Part shown: positions 1-4,983 of the stretch, piece by piece
Position numbering within the stretch: the first letter of the stretch is position 1
Layout of the letters: every line of letters starts with the position of its first letter
From: an uncultured Peptococcaceae bacterium
Lineage (GTDB): Bacteria; Bacillota; Peptococcia; Peptococcales; Peptococcaceae
NCBI GenBank assembly: GCA_900556545.1
Contig: USPE01000097.1
Span: 1-7,181, forward strand
DNA: 7,181 nt
Direction: 5' to 3'
The notes under the pieces: model-generated
The model's database searches: none
What the model saw: only the letters and a program-made list of their open reading frames with translations
Told to the model about the DNA's origin: nothing
Translations under genes and position numbers: made by a program

Positions 1-1
1 A

Positions 2-385
2 GATTTGCATTATCATAAAACGCAAACAGTACAGATTGTAAACGAAAACCTGATTGATACACCGGGCGAATATCTGGAATCTGATAATTTTCGCGGCGCT
101 TTGACGGTCACCGCTGCTGATGCAGATGTGATTGTTCTGGTGCAGGATGCTACAGAGAATGGCACCATGTTTTGGCCGGCATATTCTACCATGTTTGCCA
201 AACCGGCTGTCGGTGTTGTGACAAAAAGCGATATTGCAACAGAAAAGCAGATTGAAATTGCGAAAAAATATTTAACAATGGCTGGAGCAAGACAATTATT
301 TGTTACCAGCAGTGTAGCGGGAACGGGCTTTGAAGATTTTTTAGAATATTTAGGGTATCCAAAAAGAACAGAACAGGCAGAATAA
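2..385 (+). CDS. eutP: EutP/PduV-type small GTPase, 5' end missing
   Basis: This is the 3' part of a P-loop GTPase of the EutP/PduV family, which accompanies Eut and Pdu microcompartment operons; PduV has been linked to microcompartment positioning, and the role of EutP is not settled. The frame is open to the left edge, so the G1 P-loop and roughly the first 25-30 residues lie outside the window. The family block IDTPGEY (G3, DxPG), the TAADADVI..VQDATE segment, the G4 motif TKSD and an SSVAG G5-like motif are all visible in the usual order. The end at residue ~128 of the visible frame fits the short family length (about 145 residues). A TTG at position 5 is internal, not a start. It is followed by a 276-base leader, so it may close one transcription unit or read through into the next. 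Confidence 0.88.
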   Translation, partial: DLHYHKTQTVQIVNENLIDTPGEYLESDNFRGALTVTAADADVIVLVQDATENGTMFWPAYSTMFAKPAVGVVTKSDIATEKQIEIAKKYLTMAGARQLFVTSSVAGTGFEDFLEYLGYPKRTEQAE

Positions 386-423
386 GAGCAGTATTTGAAA
401 TGTGTGTTAAGGAAACAATTTTT

Positions 424-432
424 TGATATAAA
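424..432 (+). promoter_or_regulatory. Candidate extended -10 promoter
   Basis: TGATATAAA reads as a TGn extension followed by TATAAA (5 of 6 to the sigma-A/sigma-70 -10). At a 17-base spacing the -35 is poor (GTGTTA), which is tolerated by extended -10 promoters. Transcription would begin near 438-441, giving a leader of about 220 bases that includes the palindrome. The inverted repeat GTTAAG/CTTAAC brackets the -10, as an operator could. Such AT-rich matches arise by chance, so this is only a candidate. Confidence 0.33.
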
Positions 433-437
433 CTTAA

Positions 438-453
438 CGGCAATGCGGCAATG
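438..453 (+). repeat. Tandem 8-base repeat
   Basis: CGGCAATG occurs twice back to back. The second copy supplies most of the left arm of a hairpin (TGCGGCAA 444-451 with TTGCTGCA 465-472, one G-U, 13-base loop). It sits at or just after the predicted transcription start. Its function is unknown; it could be a slippage duplication or a paired binding site. Confidence 0.6.
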
Positions 454-480
454 ATTCTGTCTGTTTGCTGCAAAGCGATT

Positions 481-548
481 TGTCCACTCTCACGCTATTT
501 AATAATCTAATAGAAATATCTGATTGTTAAACAGCATGAGGGTGGACA
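481..548. repeat. 68-base near-perfect palindrome / hairpin
   Basis: Every base pairs around one centre (positions sum to 1029). Of 32 opposed positions from 481/548 to 512/517, 26 are Watson-Crick, two are G-U (488/541, 503/526) and four mismatch (493/536, 497/532, 508/521, 509/520); the apex is GAAA (513-516). The outer arms are TGTCCACTCTCACGCT and AGCATGAGGGTGGACA. There is no T-tract beyond either end, so it does not look like an intrinsic terminator on either strand. It could be a leader RNA hairpin, a large operator, or a palindromic mobile unit (MITE or REP-like). The right arm contains GAGGGTGG, an SD-like site for the small ORF at 553, which the stem would hide. Confidence 0.85.
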
Positions 549-552
549 TAAA

Positions 553-588
553 ATGAATATGGGCATGTGGGAGGTGGTAGCCAGATAA
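553..588 (+). other. Possible 11-codon leader ORF
   Basis: ATG to TAA encodes MNMGMWEVVAR. GAGGGTGG (538-545) lies at normal SD distance but inside the palindrome's right arm. The same frame continues after the stop, with a second ATG at 592 (31 codons, to 687) overlapping the shell gene start. No homology is recognised. It could be a leader peptide, a decayed gene end, or chance. Confidence 0.15.
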
Positions 589-608
589 AGAATGGATTAT
601 GTGGTGGA

Positions 609-650
609 ATTGGACATGAATATCCTTGATTTATACTCAAAATGTCCGAT
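609..650 (+). promoter_or_regulatory. Hairpin abutting the shell gene SD
   Basis: ATTGGACAT (609-617) pairs with ATGTCCGAT (642-650) over nine positions with one U-G, leaving a 24-base loop. The right arm ends directly before the SD GGAGGTGA (651-658). The TGGACA/TGTCC core repeats the outer ends of the palindrome at 481-548, so arms of the two structures could in principle exchange partners. Confidence 0.4.
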
Positions 651-658
651 GGAGGTGA
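651..658 (+). promoter_or_regulatory. Strong SD of first shell gene
   Basis: GGAGGTGA is a near-ideal match to the 16S rRNA 3' end, six bases from the GGAGG core to the ATG at 662. It fixes the start of the shell protein, whose first residues MKALGLIE match the usual BMC N-terminus. Confidence 0.85.
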
Positions 659-661
659 CAT

Positions 662-1249
662 ATGAAAGCGTTAGGTTTAATTGAACTCTTAGGATATGTT
701 CCTGCAGTAGTGGCGTTGGATACCGCATTAAAAACAGCTGAAGTATCATTCCAACAAATCAGTAAAATCGACAAGGGAATTGTTTCCTTGACTGTAACTG
801 GGGATGTTTCTGCGGTACAGGCTGCTATGGATGCGGCCGCAGCTGCGGCAGAACAGGTTGGACAGGTTCTTTATGTACATGTCATTCCTCGTCCCCATGA
901 TGAAGTGGATGAAATGCTGAACCCGCCTCCGGCTGCCCCGCAGGCTCCGCAGCCGCCTTCTGCTTCGGATGATTCCGGCGATGAACCGAATCCTGAAACA
1001 GCGGCAGAATTGCCGCAGGCAGAGACTACACAGGAAGTATCTGCAGAGGAATCGGCAGAATTAACTGCTGATTTGAAAGCGCAGATGGAAAATCTTACTC
1101 TGGAAGTATTGGAAGGGATGACAGTGAAAGAGCTGAGAACCATTGCTCGGGAGCTGAACATCACAAATATGAGCCGGAAAGAAATCAGATTTGGCAAAAA
1201 AGAAGACTTGGTAGCTTCTATTTGTAAATATTTGGAACAGGAGTGTTGA
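662..1249 (+). CDS. BMC-H shell protein with Rho_N/SAP-like C-terminal domain
   Basis: This is a 195-residue hexameric-type shell protein with a long extension. Residues 1-88 are one BMC domain (MKALGLIE start, TVTGDVSAVQAAMDAA, and HVIPRPHDEV at the end). The pore-loop position reads KIDKG (35-39), where PduA-type proteins have KIGSG, so the pore would be charged. Residues 88-145 form a proline/alanine then acidic linker. Residues 148-190 (TVKELRTIARELNI.., then GKKEDLVASI) look like a Rho_N or SAP helix-extended-loop-helix domain, a fold usually found in nucleic-acid binding proteins. It takes the place of EutK in layout; enterobacterial EutK also has a BMC domain plus a small C-terminal domain, but of winged-helix type. 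The stop is three bases before the eutE ATG, so the two are probably translationally coupled. The shell role is confident; what the C-terminal domain binds is unknown. Confidence 0.9.
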   Translation: MKALGLIELLGYVPAVVALDTALKTAEVSFQQISKIDKGIVSLTVTGDVSAVQAAMDAAAAAAEQVGQVLYVHVIPRPHDEVDEMLNPPPAAPQAPQPPSASDDSGDEPNPETAAELPQAETTQEVSAEESAELTADLKAQMENLTLEVLEGMTVKELRTIARELNITNMSRKEIRFGKKEDLVASICKYLEQEC

Positions 1250-1252
1250 TTT

Positions 1253-2797
1253 ATGCAACTTTTTGACAAAGACCTTTTGTCTGTACAGGAAGTACGTGGT
1301 TTAGTAAGTGCAGCAAAAGAAGCACAGGCAGAACTGGCAGGCAAAACGCAGGAAGAAGTAGACCGCATTGTAAAATCCATTGCTGATGCTGGTGTGCGCA
1401 ATGCAGCTAGACTGGCTGTAATGGCTAATGAAGATACCGGTTTTGGTATCGTAGCCGACAAAGTGGTAAAAAACGTATTTGGTAGCTACAATGTTTATCA
1501 GGCTATCAAAGATATGAAAACAATTGGTGTAATCGACAGAGACGCTGAAAAAGGTCTGGTTACAATTGCAGTACCTCTGGGCGTAGTTGCTGGTATCGTT
1601 CCATCTACCAACCCAACATCTACCGTTTTCTTTAAAGCAGAAATCGCTATTAAATCCGGTAATGCGATTGTATTCTCTCCACATCCATCTGCTCTGCGCT
1701 GCATCCAGGAAGCTGTAAAAGTTATCCGTCAGGCAATTGCTGAAGTTGGCGGTAACGAAAATCTGGTTTCCGTGATCAGCATTCCAACCAGACAGGCTAC
1801 TGAAACATTGATGACACATCCAGACACCGCTATGATTTTGGCTACTGGTGGTTCTGCAATGGTTCATGCTGCTTATTCTTCTGGTAACCCGGCAATTGGT
1901 GTAGGCCCTGGTAATGGTCCTGCATTCATTGATAAGAGTGCTGACCTGGCTTTGGCTGTAAAACGTATCATGGATTCCAAAACATTTGATAATGGTACCA
2001 TCTGCGCTTCTGAACAGTCTATTATTTGCGAAGAAGATTATAAACCGGCTGTACAGGCTGAAATGGAAAAACAGGGCGCTTATTTCCTGAGCGATGAAGA
2101 AAGCGCAAAACTGGGCAAATTCATTCTGCGTGCAAACGGCACAATGAATCCTGCTATCGTTGGTAAAAGCGTACAGACCATTGCTGGCTTAGCTGGTTTG
2201 GAAGTTCCAGCCGGTGCTCGTGTACTGGTATGTAAAGAAGATGGTGTTGGCCGCGGTCATCCATATTCCAACGAAAAACTGGCTCCAATCCTGGGCTTCT
2301 ATACTGGTAAAGACTATCAGGATGTTTGCGAAAAAGTTTGCATGATCCTGAGCTATGAAGGGAAAGGTCATACCTTCTCCATGCACACCAACAATCAGGA
2401 AATGGTTGAATACTTTGCAAAACGTGTTCCGGTTTCCCGTATCTGCGTAAATACCCCAAGTACAATGGGCGGTATCGGCGCAAGCACTGCTCTGCTGCCA
2501 TCTCTGACACTGGGCTGCGGTGCAATCGGTGGTTCTGCTACATCTGAAAACGTTGGTCCAATGCAGTTATTGAACCTGCGTTATGTTGCAATGGGTATGC
2601 TGGAAATGGAAGATATTCGTGCAAGTCTGCCAGATTGCTCCAGCGGCGTATGTGTAATGAAAAATGCTGCTGATGCTCCGGCTGCTGCCGCTCCAACAAT
2701 GGCTGCTCCAGCTGCAAGTGCTGCAAGTACAAATCTGAATGATACTCAGATGGATGAACTGGTTCGTAAAATTATTGAACGATTACAGAATGCTTAA
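1253..2797 (+). CDS. eutE: CoA-acylating aldehyde dehydrogenase (EutE/PduP)
   Basis: The product is predicted to oxidise acetaldehyde (or propionaldehyde) with NAD+ and CoA to acyl-CoA inside the microcompartment. The 514 residues show the aldehyde dehydrogenase fold: IVPSTNPTST (116-125), the nucleotide-binding TGGSAMV (198-204), GVGPGNGPAF, the catalytic Cys251 in NGTICASEQS, and GRGHPYSNEKLAP near 333-345. It is about 45 residues longer than Salmonella EutE (467). The surplus is C-terminal: an Ala/Pro linker (about 471-494) and an amphipathic helix MDELVRKIIERL (500-511) with hydrophobics at 500, 503, 504, 507, 508 and 511, the pattern of an encapsulation peptide. PduP and enterobacterial EutE are tagged at the N-terminus; C-terminal tags are reported for several glycyl-radical microcompartment enzymes. 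SD CAGGAGT sits eight bases before the ATG. Acetaldehyde or propionaldehyde cannot be told apart by eye. Confidence 0.95.
   Translation: MQLFDKDLLSVQEVRGLVSAAKEAQAELAGKTQEEVDRIVKSIADAGVRNAARLAVMANEDTGFGIVADKVVKNVFGSYNVYQAIKDMKTIGVIDRDAEKGLVTIAVPLGVVAGIVPSTNPTSTVFFKAEIAIKSGNAIVFSPHPSALRCIQEAVKVIRQAIAEVGGNENLVSVISIPTRQATETLMTHPDTAMILATGGSAMVHAAYSSGNPAIGVGPGNGPAFIDKSADLALAVKRIMDSKTFDNGTICASEQSIICEEDYKPAVQAEMEKQGAYFLSDEESAKLGKFILRANGTMNPAIVGKSVQTIAGLAGLEVPAGARVLVCKEDGVGRGHPYSNEKLAPILGFYTGKDYQDVCEKVCMILSYEGKGHTFSMHTNNQEMVEYFAKRVPVSRICVNTPSTMGGIGASTALLPSLTLGCGAIGGSATSENVGPMQLLNLRYVAMGMLEMEDIRASLPDCSSGVCVMKNAADAPAAAAPTMAAPAASAASTNLNDTQMDELVRKIIERLQNA
2663..2794 (+). other. C-terminal linker and encapsulation peptide of EutE
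   Basis: This part encodes an Ala/Pro/Ser linker and then the amphipathic helix NDTQMDELVRKIIERLQNA. The i, i+3, i+4, i+7, i+8, i+11 hydrophobic spacing is what microcompartment targeting helices show. The same pattern appears at the N-termini of PduL and the unknown protein at 5834. Targeting is inferred, not shown. Confidence 0.75.
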
Positions 2798-2809
2798 TTA
2801 AAAAAGCAT
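2790..2809 (+). terminator. Weak stem-loop at the eutE stop
   Basis: ATGCTT (2790-2795) pairs with AAGCAT (2804-2809) around an 8-base loop, overlapping the eutE stop codon. The AT-rich downstream sequence has T runs only about ten bases away, so full termination is unlikely. It might act as an attenuator or 3'-end stabiliser within the operon. Confidence 0.2.
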
Positions 2810-2843
2810 AATTGATTATTTTTAAATTTATAGATAAACATCA

Positions 2844-2861
2844 AAATATTGAAAAATATTT
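2844..2861 (+). promoter_or_regulatory. Small GAAA-capped hairpin before eutM SD
   Basis: AAATATT (2844-2850) pairs perfectly with AATATTT (2855-2861) across a GAAA tetraloop, ending directly before the very strong SD GAGGAGG (2862-2868). The stem is all A-U, so it is weak. With the 81-base gap it could mark an mRNA processing or stabilisation point that boosts shell protein output; this is an inference. Confidence 0.3.
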
Positions 2862-2878
2862 GAGGAGGAAATTTTATT

Positions 2879-3160
2879 ATGGCTACAATGCAAGCATTAG
2901 GCATGATTGAAACAAAAGGTGTAGTAGCTGCTATCGAAGCTGCTGACGCAATGGTAAAAGCTGCGAATGTTACTCTGATTGGGAAAGAACACATTGGCGC
3001 TGGTTTGGTAGATGTAATGGTACGTGGTGATGTAGGGGCTGTAAAAGCTGCTGTAGACGCTGGTGCTGCTGCTGCTGAACGTGTTGGTGAACTGGTATTT
3101 GTTCACGTAATCCCAAGACCACATGATGAAGTAGAAGAAATTCTGCCAACTCTGGGCTAA
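2879..3160 (+). CDS. eutM: BMC-H hexameric shell protein, copy 1 (EutM/PduA type)
   Basis: This is a 93-residue single-BMC-domain protein of normal length that should form hexagonal tiles in the shell facets. The family blocks MATMQALGMIETKG, AADAMVKAANVTLIGK, VMVRGDVGAVKAAVDAG and HVIPRPHDEVEEILP are all present. The pore loop reads H38-I39-G40-A41-G42 in place of the KIGSG of PduA, so the pore rim gains a histidine. By hand alignment it is identical to the next gene at 74 of 93 positions. The SD GAGGAGG is strong and ten bases from the ATG. Single-domain paralogues are hard to split into EutM and PduA by eye; the symbol follows the operon context. Confidence 0.95.
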   Translation: MATMQALGMIETKGVVAAIEAADAMVKAANVTLIGKEHIGAGLVDVMVRGDVGAVKAAVDAGAAAAERVGELVFVHVIPRPHDEVEEILPTLG

Positions 3161-3200
3161 TTACCCCCAATATTATCGAATATAAAAGGAGTGTATATAG

Positions 3201-3482
3201 ATGGCTACAATGCAAGCATTAGGCATGGTTGAAACAAAAGGTCTGGTACCTTCTATTGAAGCTGCAGATGCTATGGTAAAAGCTGCAAACGTAACTTTGA
3301 TTGGCAAAGTGCAGGTAGGCGGCGGTTTAATCTGTGTAATGGTGCGCGGTGATGTAGGAGCTGTAAAAGCATCTGTAGATGCAGGCGCAGCGGCAGCAGA
3401 ACGCATTGGCGGACTGTTGGCAGTGCATGTAATCCCAAGACCGCATGAAGAAGTAGAATCCATTCTGCCTAAATTAAAATAA
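3201..3482 (+). CDS. eutM: BMC-H hexameric shell protein, copy 2 (EutM/PduA type)
   Basis: This second 93-residue shell tile starts with the same nine residues as copy 1 and differs from it at 19 positions. The changes cluster at the pore loop (Q38-V39-G40-G41-G42, no charge), just after it (Ile44, Cys45) and at residues 71-74. It therefore probably tunes pore chemistry rather than shell geometry, and may form mixed hexamers with copy 1; both are inferences. The SD AGGAG (3187-3191) is nine bases upstream of the ATG. The first 42 bases match copy 1 with one mismatch although synonymous sites beyond have drifted, which hints at gene conversion or constraint on the 5' end. The gap to copy 1 is only 40 bases, so both are on one transcript. 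Confidence 0.95.
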   Translation: MATMQALGMVETKGLVPSIEAADAMVKAANVTLIGKVQVGGGLICVMVRGDVGAVKASVDAGAAAAERIGGLLAVHVIPRPHEEVESILPKLK

Positions 3483-3501
3483 TTGTGCAGTTTAATTTTT
3501 T
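3471..3501 (+). terminator. AU-only stem-loop with T-tract after second eutM
   Basis: AAATTAAA (3471-3478) pairs perfectly with TTTAATTT (3491-3498) around a 12-base loop, followed by three more T. The left arm overlaps the last codons of the gene. The stem has no G-C pairs, so it would at most be a leaky attenuator, lowering eutT relative to shell protein. Confidence 0.22.
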
Positions 3502-3510
3502 AACCCAATA

Positions 3511-3527
3511 AGGGGGTGGAGCGTTTG
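3511..3527 (+). promoter_or_regulatory. SD that places the eutT start at TTG 3525
   Basis: AGGGGGTGG (3511-3519) is six to seven bases before TTG 3525. An in-frame GTG at 3516 lies inside this SD and has no SD of its own. Starting at TTG gives MKVITEA..., which matches how EutT and EutQ-like N-terminal modules begin. Confidence 0.65.
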
Positions 3528-4319
3528 AAGGTAATTACGGAAGCAAAGGTGAGAGCAGAAGTACCGCGCAGCGAACACCCGGAGGCTTATTATATTGAGC
3601 CGGGTTATATTCTGTCTCCCGCAGCACGTGAATATCTCATGGGACGCCAAATTAAAATTGTAAACGGACCAAAAGCCGGTCAAGAGCCAGAGCCTGAATC
3701 CGTCGTCATTGCAGCTGAGGTACCCCCTATGCCTTCTGCAAATCCTCAGTCAAAGGTTGAAAGCGCCAAATATGTGGATTATGCCACAGGTGCCTGTTAT
3801 TTTGAAAAGCCAGTTCATATGACCATTTTATGCGGCAATGTGCTGGTGCCGAAAGATCATCCGCAGATTGCATTCCGGGGTAAACTGGAAAGCCTGCAGG
3901 CGCAGATTATTTTGAGTCAGGCAATGATCGCAGGCCATAACGGAAACCAGAAACTGATAGATGATTTAAACGATATTCTGATTTATTTACGGAATATATT
4001 GCGAAAACATATTCTGACAGAACCTTTGGAGCCGGCTAAAATGTTGGGCTTGACCGCCAGTGAGCTGCGGGAACGGGCCAAAAATCCAATGCAATACTTT
4101 AATGTAGAGCAGGTTGGTATACCGGATTACACCAGAGGACTGGAATATGCGCAGCTGAATCAGCTGTATACACAGACGCGGGAAGCAGAAGTGGCAGCGG
4201 TAGCAGCGTTCCGTGAAGGAAATCGTTATACCAGAAATGACATCCTGGAAACATTGAATGATATGTCCAGTGCTTTTCGGGTAATGATGTTTATGCATTT
4301 GGCAGGTGAATATAAATGA
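3525..4319 (+). CDS. eutT: EutT-type corrinoid adenosyltransferase
   Basis: EutT transfers the adenosyl group of ATP to cob(I)alamin to make the cofactor of ethanolamine ammonia-lyase. The 264-residue product has an N-terminal module (MKVITEAKVRAE..ILSPAAREYL..IKIV), a loose proline-rich segment (about 53-80), and then the adenosyltransferase core: KPVHMTILCGNVLVPKDHP, FRGKLESLQAQ and LIDDLNDILIYLRNILR, continuing as helices to the end. Salmonella EutT carries an HX11CCX2C metal motif between module and core; here that stretch has a single cysteine (YATGACYFEKP), so the metal site is absent. The Listeria-type enzymes are, as I recall, likewise motif-free. I start at TTG 3525 rather than GTG 3516 because the SD overlaps the latter. 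The stop overlaps the pduL start (ATGA). Its presence argues for a B12-dependent signature enzyme encoded nearby. Confidence 0.87.
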   Translation: MKVITEAKVRAEVPRSEHPEAYYIEPGYILSPAAREYLMGRQIKIVNGPKAGQEPEPESVVIAAEVPPMPSANPQSKVESAKYVDYATGACYFEKPVHMTILCGNVLVPKDHPQIAFRGKLESLQAQIILSQAMIAGHNGNQKLIDDLNDILIYLRNILRKHILTEPLEPAKMLGLTASELRERAKNPMQYFNVEQVGIPDYTRGLEYAQLNQLYTQTREAEVAAVAAFREGNRYTRNDILETLNDMSSAFRVMMFMHLAGEYK

Positions 4320-4942
4320 GCGAAGCAAGCATGATTGATCAGGTAGTCAATGCTGTTGTTGATACAATTTCCAAAGAATATGTACAGGTTGAAGTTTCTG
4401 CACGTCATGTGCATTTGAGTCAGGCGGATCTGGAAAAATTGTTTGGACCTGGTGCAACACTGACTCCAAAACGTGAACTGTCTCAGCCTGGTCAGTTTCT
4501 GTCTGAACAGCGTGTTACTCTGGTAGGGCCAAAAGGCAGAAAAGAAAATGTTTCTGTATTGGGACCTGTTCGGAAAGCAACGCAGGTAGAATTGTCCAAC
4601 AGTGATGCCAGAGGATTAGGGGTAAAAGCTCCTTTGCGGGAGTCCGGTGATGTTGCTGGATCCGGAGCAATCACTCTGGAAGGGCCAAAAGGCAGTGTAG
4701 AAATTCCGGAAGGCGTTATTGTGGCCCATTGCCATATTCATATGACCACTGCGGATGCCCGCAGAATGGGTTTGTCCGATAACCAGCATGTCAGCGTGGA
4801 AATCGGCGGAGAACGTCCTGTTGTGTTTAAAGATGTAATTGTCCGTGTCAGCGATAAATTCCGTTGCCGGATGCACATCGATACAGACGAAGGCAATGCA
4901 ACCAGTTTAGGAAAACTGACCTTGGGCAGAATTATAAAATAA
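4316..4942 (+). CDS. pduL: PduL-type phosphotransacylase
   Basis: PduL (EutD in function) converts acetyl- or propionyl-CoA plus phosphate to acyl-phosphate and CoA, recycling CoA inside the microcompartment for EutE. The 208 residues hold two PTAC half-domains. Likely zinc ligands are in SARHVHLS (His31, His33), VAHCHIHMT (His138, His140, His142) and RMHIDTDE (His187, Glu192). PLRESG (106-111) is the conserved phosphate-site loop carrying Arg108. Before the first strand lies a helix MIDQVVNAVVDTISK (6-20) with hydrophobics at 7, 10, 11, 14, 15 and 18, matching the N-terminal encapsulation peptide known from PduL. The start overlaps the eutT stop by four bases, so translation is coupled. Confidence 0.95.
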   Translation: MSEASMIDQVVNAVVDTISKEYVQVEVSARHVHLSQADLEKLFGPGATLTPKRELSQPGQFLSEQRVTLVGPKGRKENVSVLGPVRKATQVELSNSDARGLGVKAPLRESGDVAGSGAITLEGPKGSVEIPEGVIVAHCHIHMTTADARRMGLSDNQHVSVEIGGERPVVFKDVIVRVSDKFRCRMHIDTDEGNATSLGKLTLGRIIK

Positions 4943-4983
4943 AGTAGTTGAAATAAAGCTGTCAGCGAAGGAGTTTTTCAGAA

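Larger units (their letters stand above)
386..661 (+). promoter_or_regulatory. Structured leader upstream of the shell operon
   Basis: This is the only sizeable gene-free stretch in the window. From left to right it holds a dyad GTTAAG (406-411)/CTTAAC (433-438), an extended -10 candidate (424-432), an 8-base tandem repeat (438-453), a hairpin (444-451 with 465-472), the long palindrome (481-548), an 11-codon ORF (553-588), a 31-codon ORF (592-687) and a hairpin (609-617 with 642-650) that ends at the SD of the shell gene. I see no adenosylcobalamin riboswitch core (no B12 box) and no clear ANTAR-type paired hexaloop hairpins of the EutV kind. No strong intrinsic terminator follows eutP. That this is a regulatory leader is an inference from its length, structure density and position. 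Confidence 0.5.

Noticed and set aside
398..424. Possible intrinsic terminator after eutP (short stem 398-421 with T run 419-424).
   Set aside because: The stem is two 4-bp A/T-rich parts with a 3-base bulge, too weak to call, and the T run overlaps the arm.
386..661. Adenosylcobalamin riboswitch or EutV-type ANTAR antiterminator in the leader.
   Set aside because: I looked because both control known eut operons. No B12 box and no paired hexaloop hairpins followed by a terminator were found.
662..676. cre-like sequence (TGAAAGCGTTAGGT, 663-676) over the start of the first shell gene.
   Set aside because: It comes within one or two bases of catabolite-repression consensus forms, but it is dictated by codons for the conserved BMC start MKALG, so coincidence is likely.
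871..1461. Long minus-strand reading frame of 196 codons opposite the shell protein and eutE start.
   Set aside because: It is Ser/Ala-rich antisense of clear coding genes, has no SD or family match, and spans two real genes.
2812..2840. Promoter before the first eutM gene (TTGATT with downstream TATAGA/TAAACA).
   Set aside because: The -10 at correct spacing (TAAACA) is poor, and AT-rich sequence gives such matches by chance.
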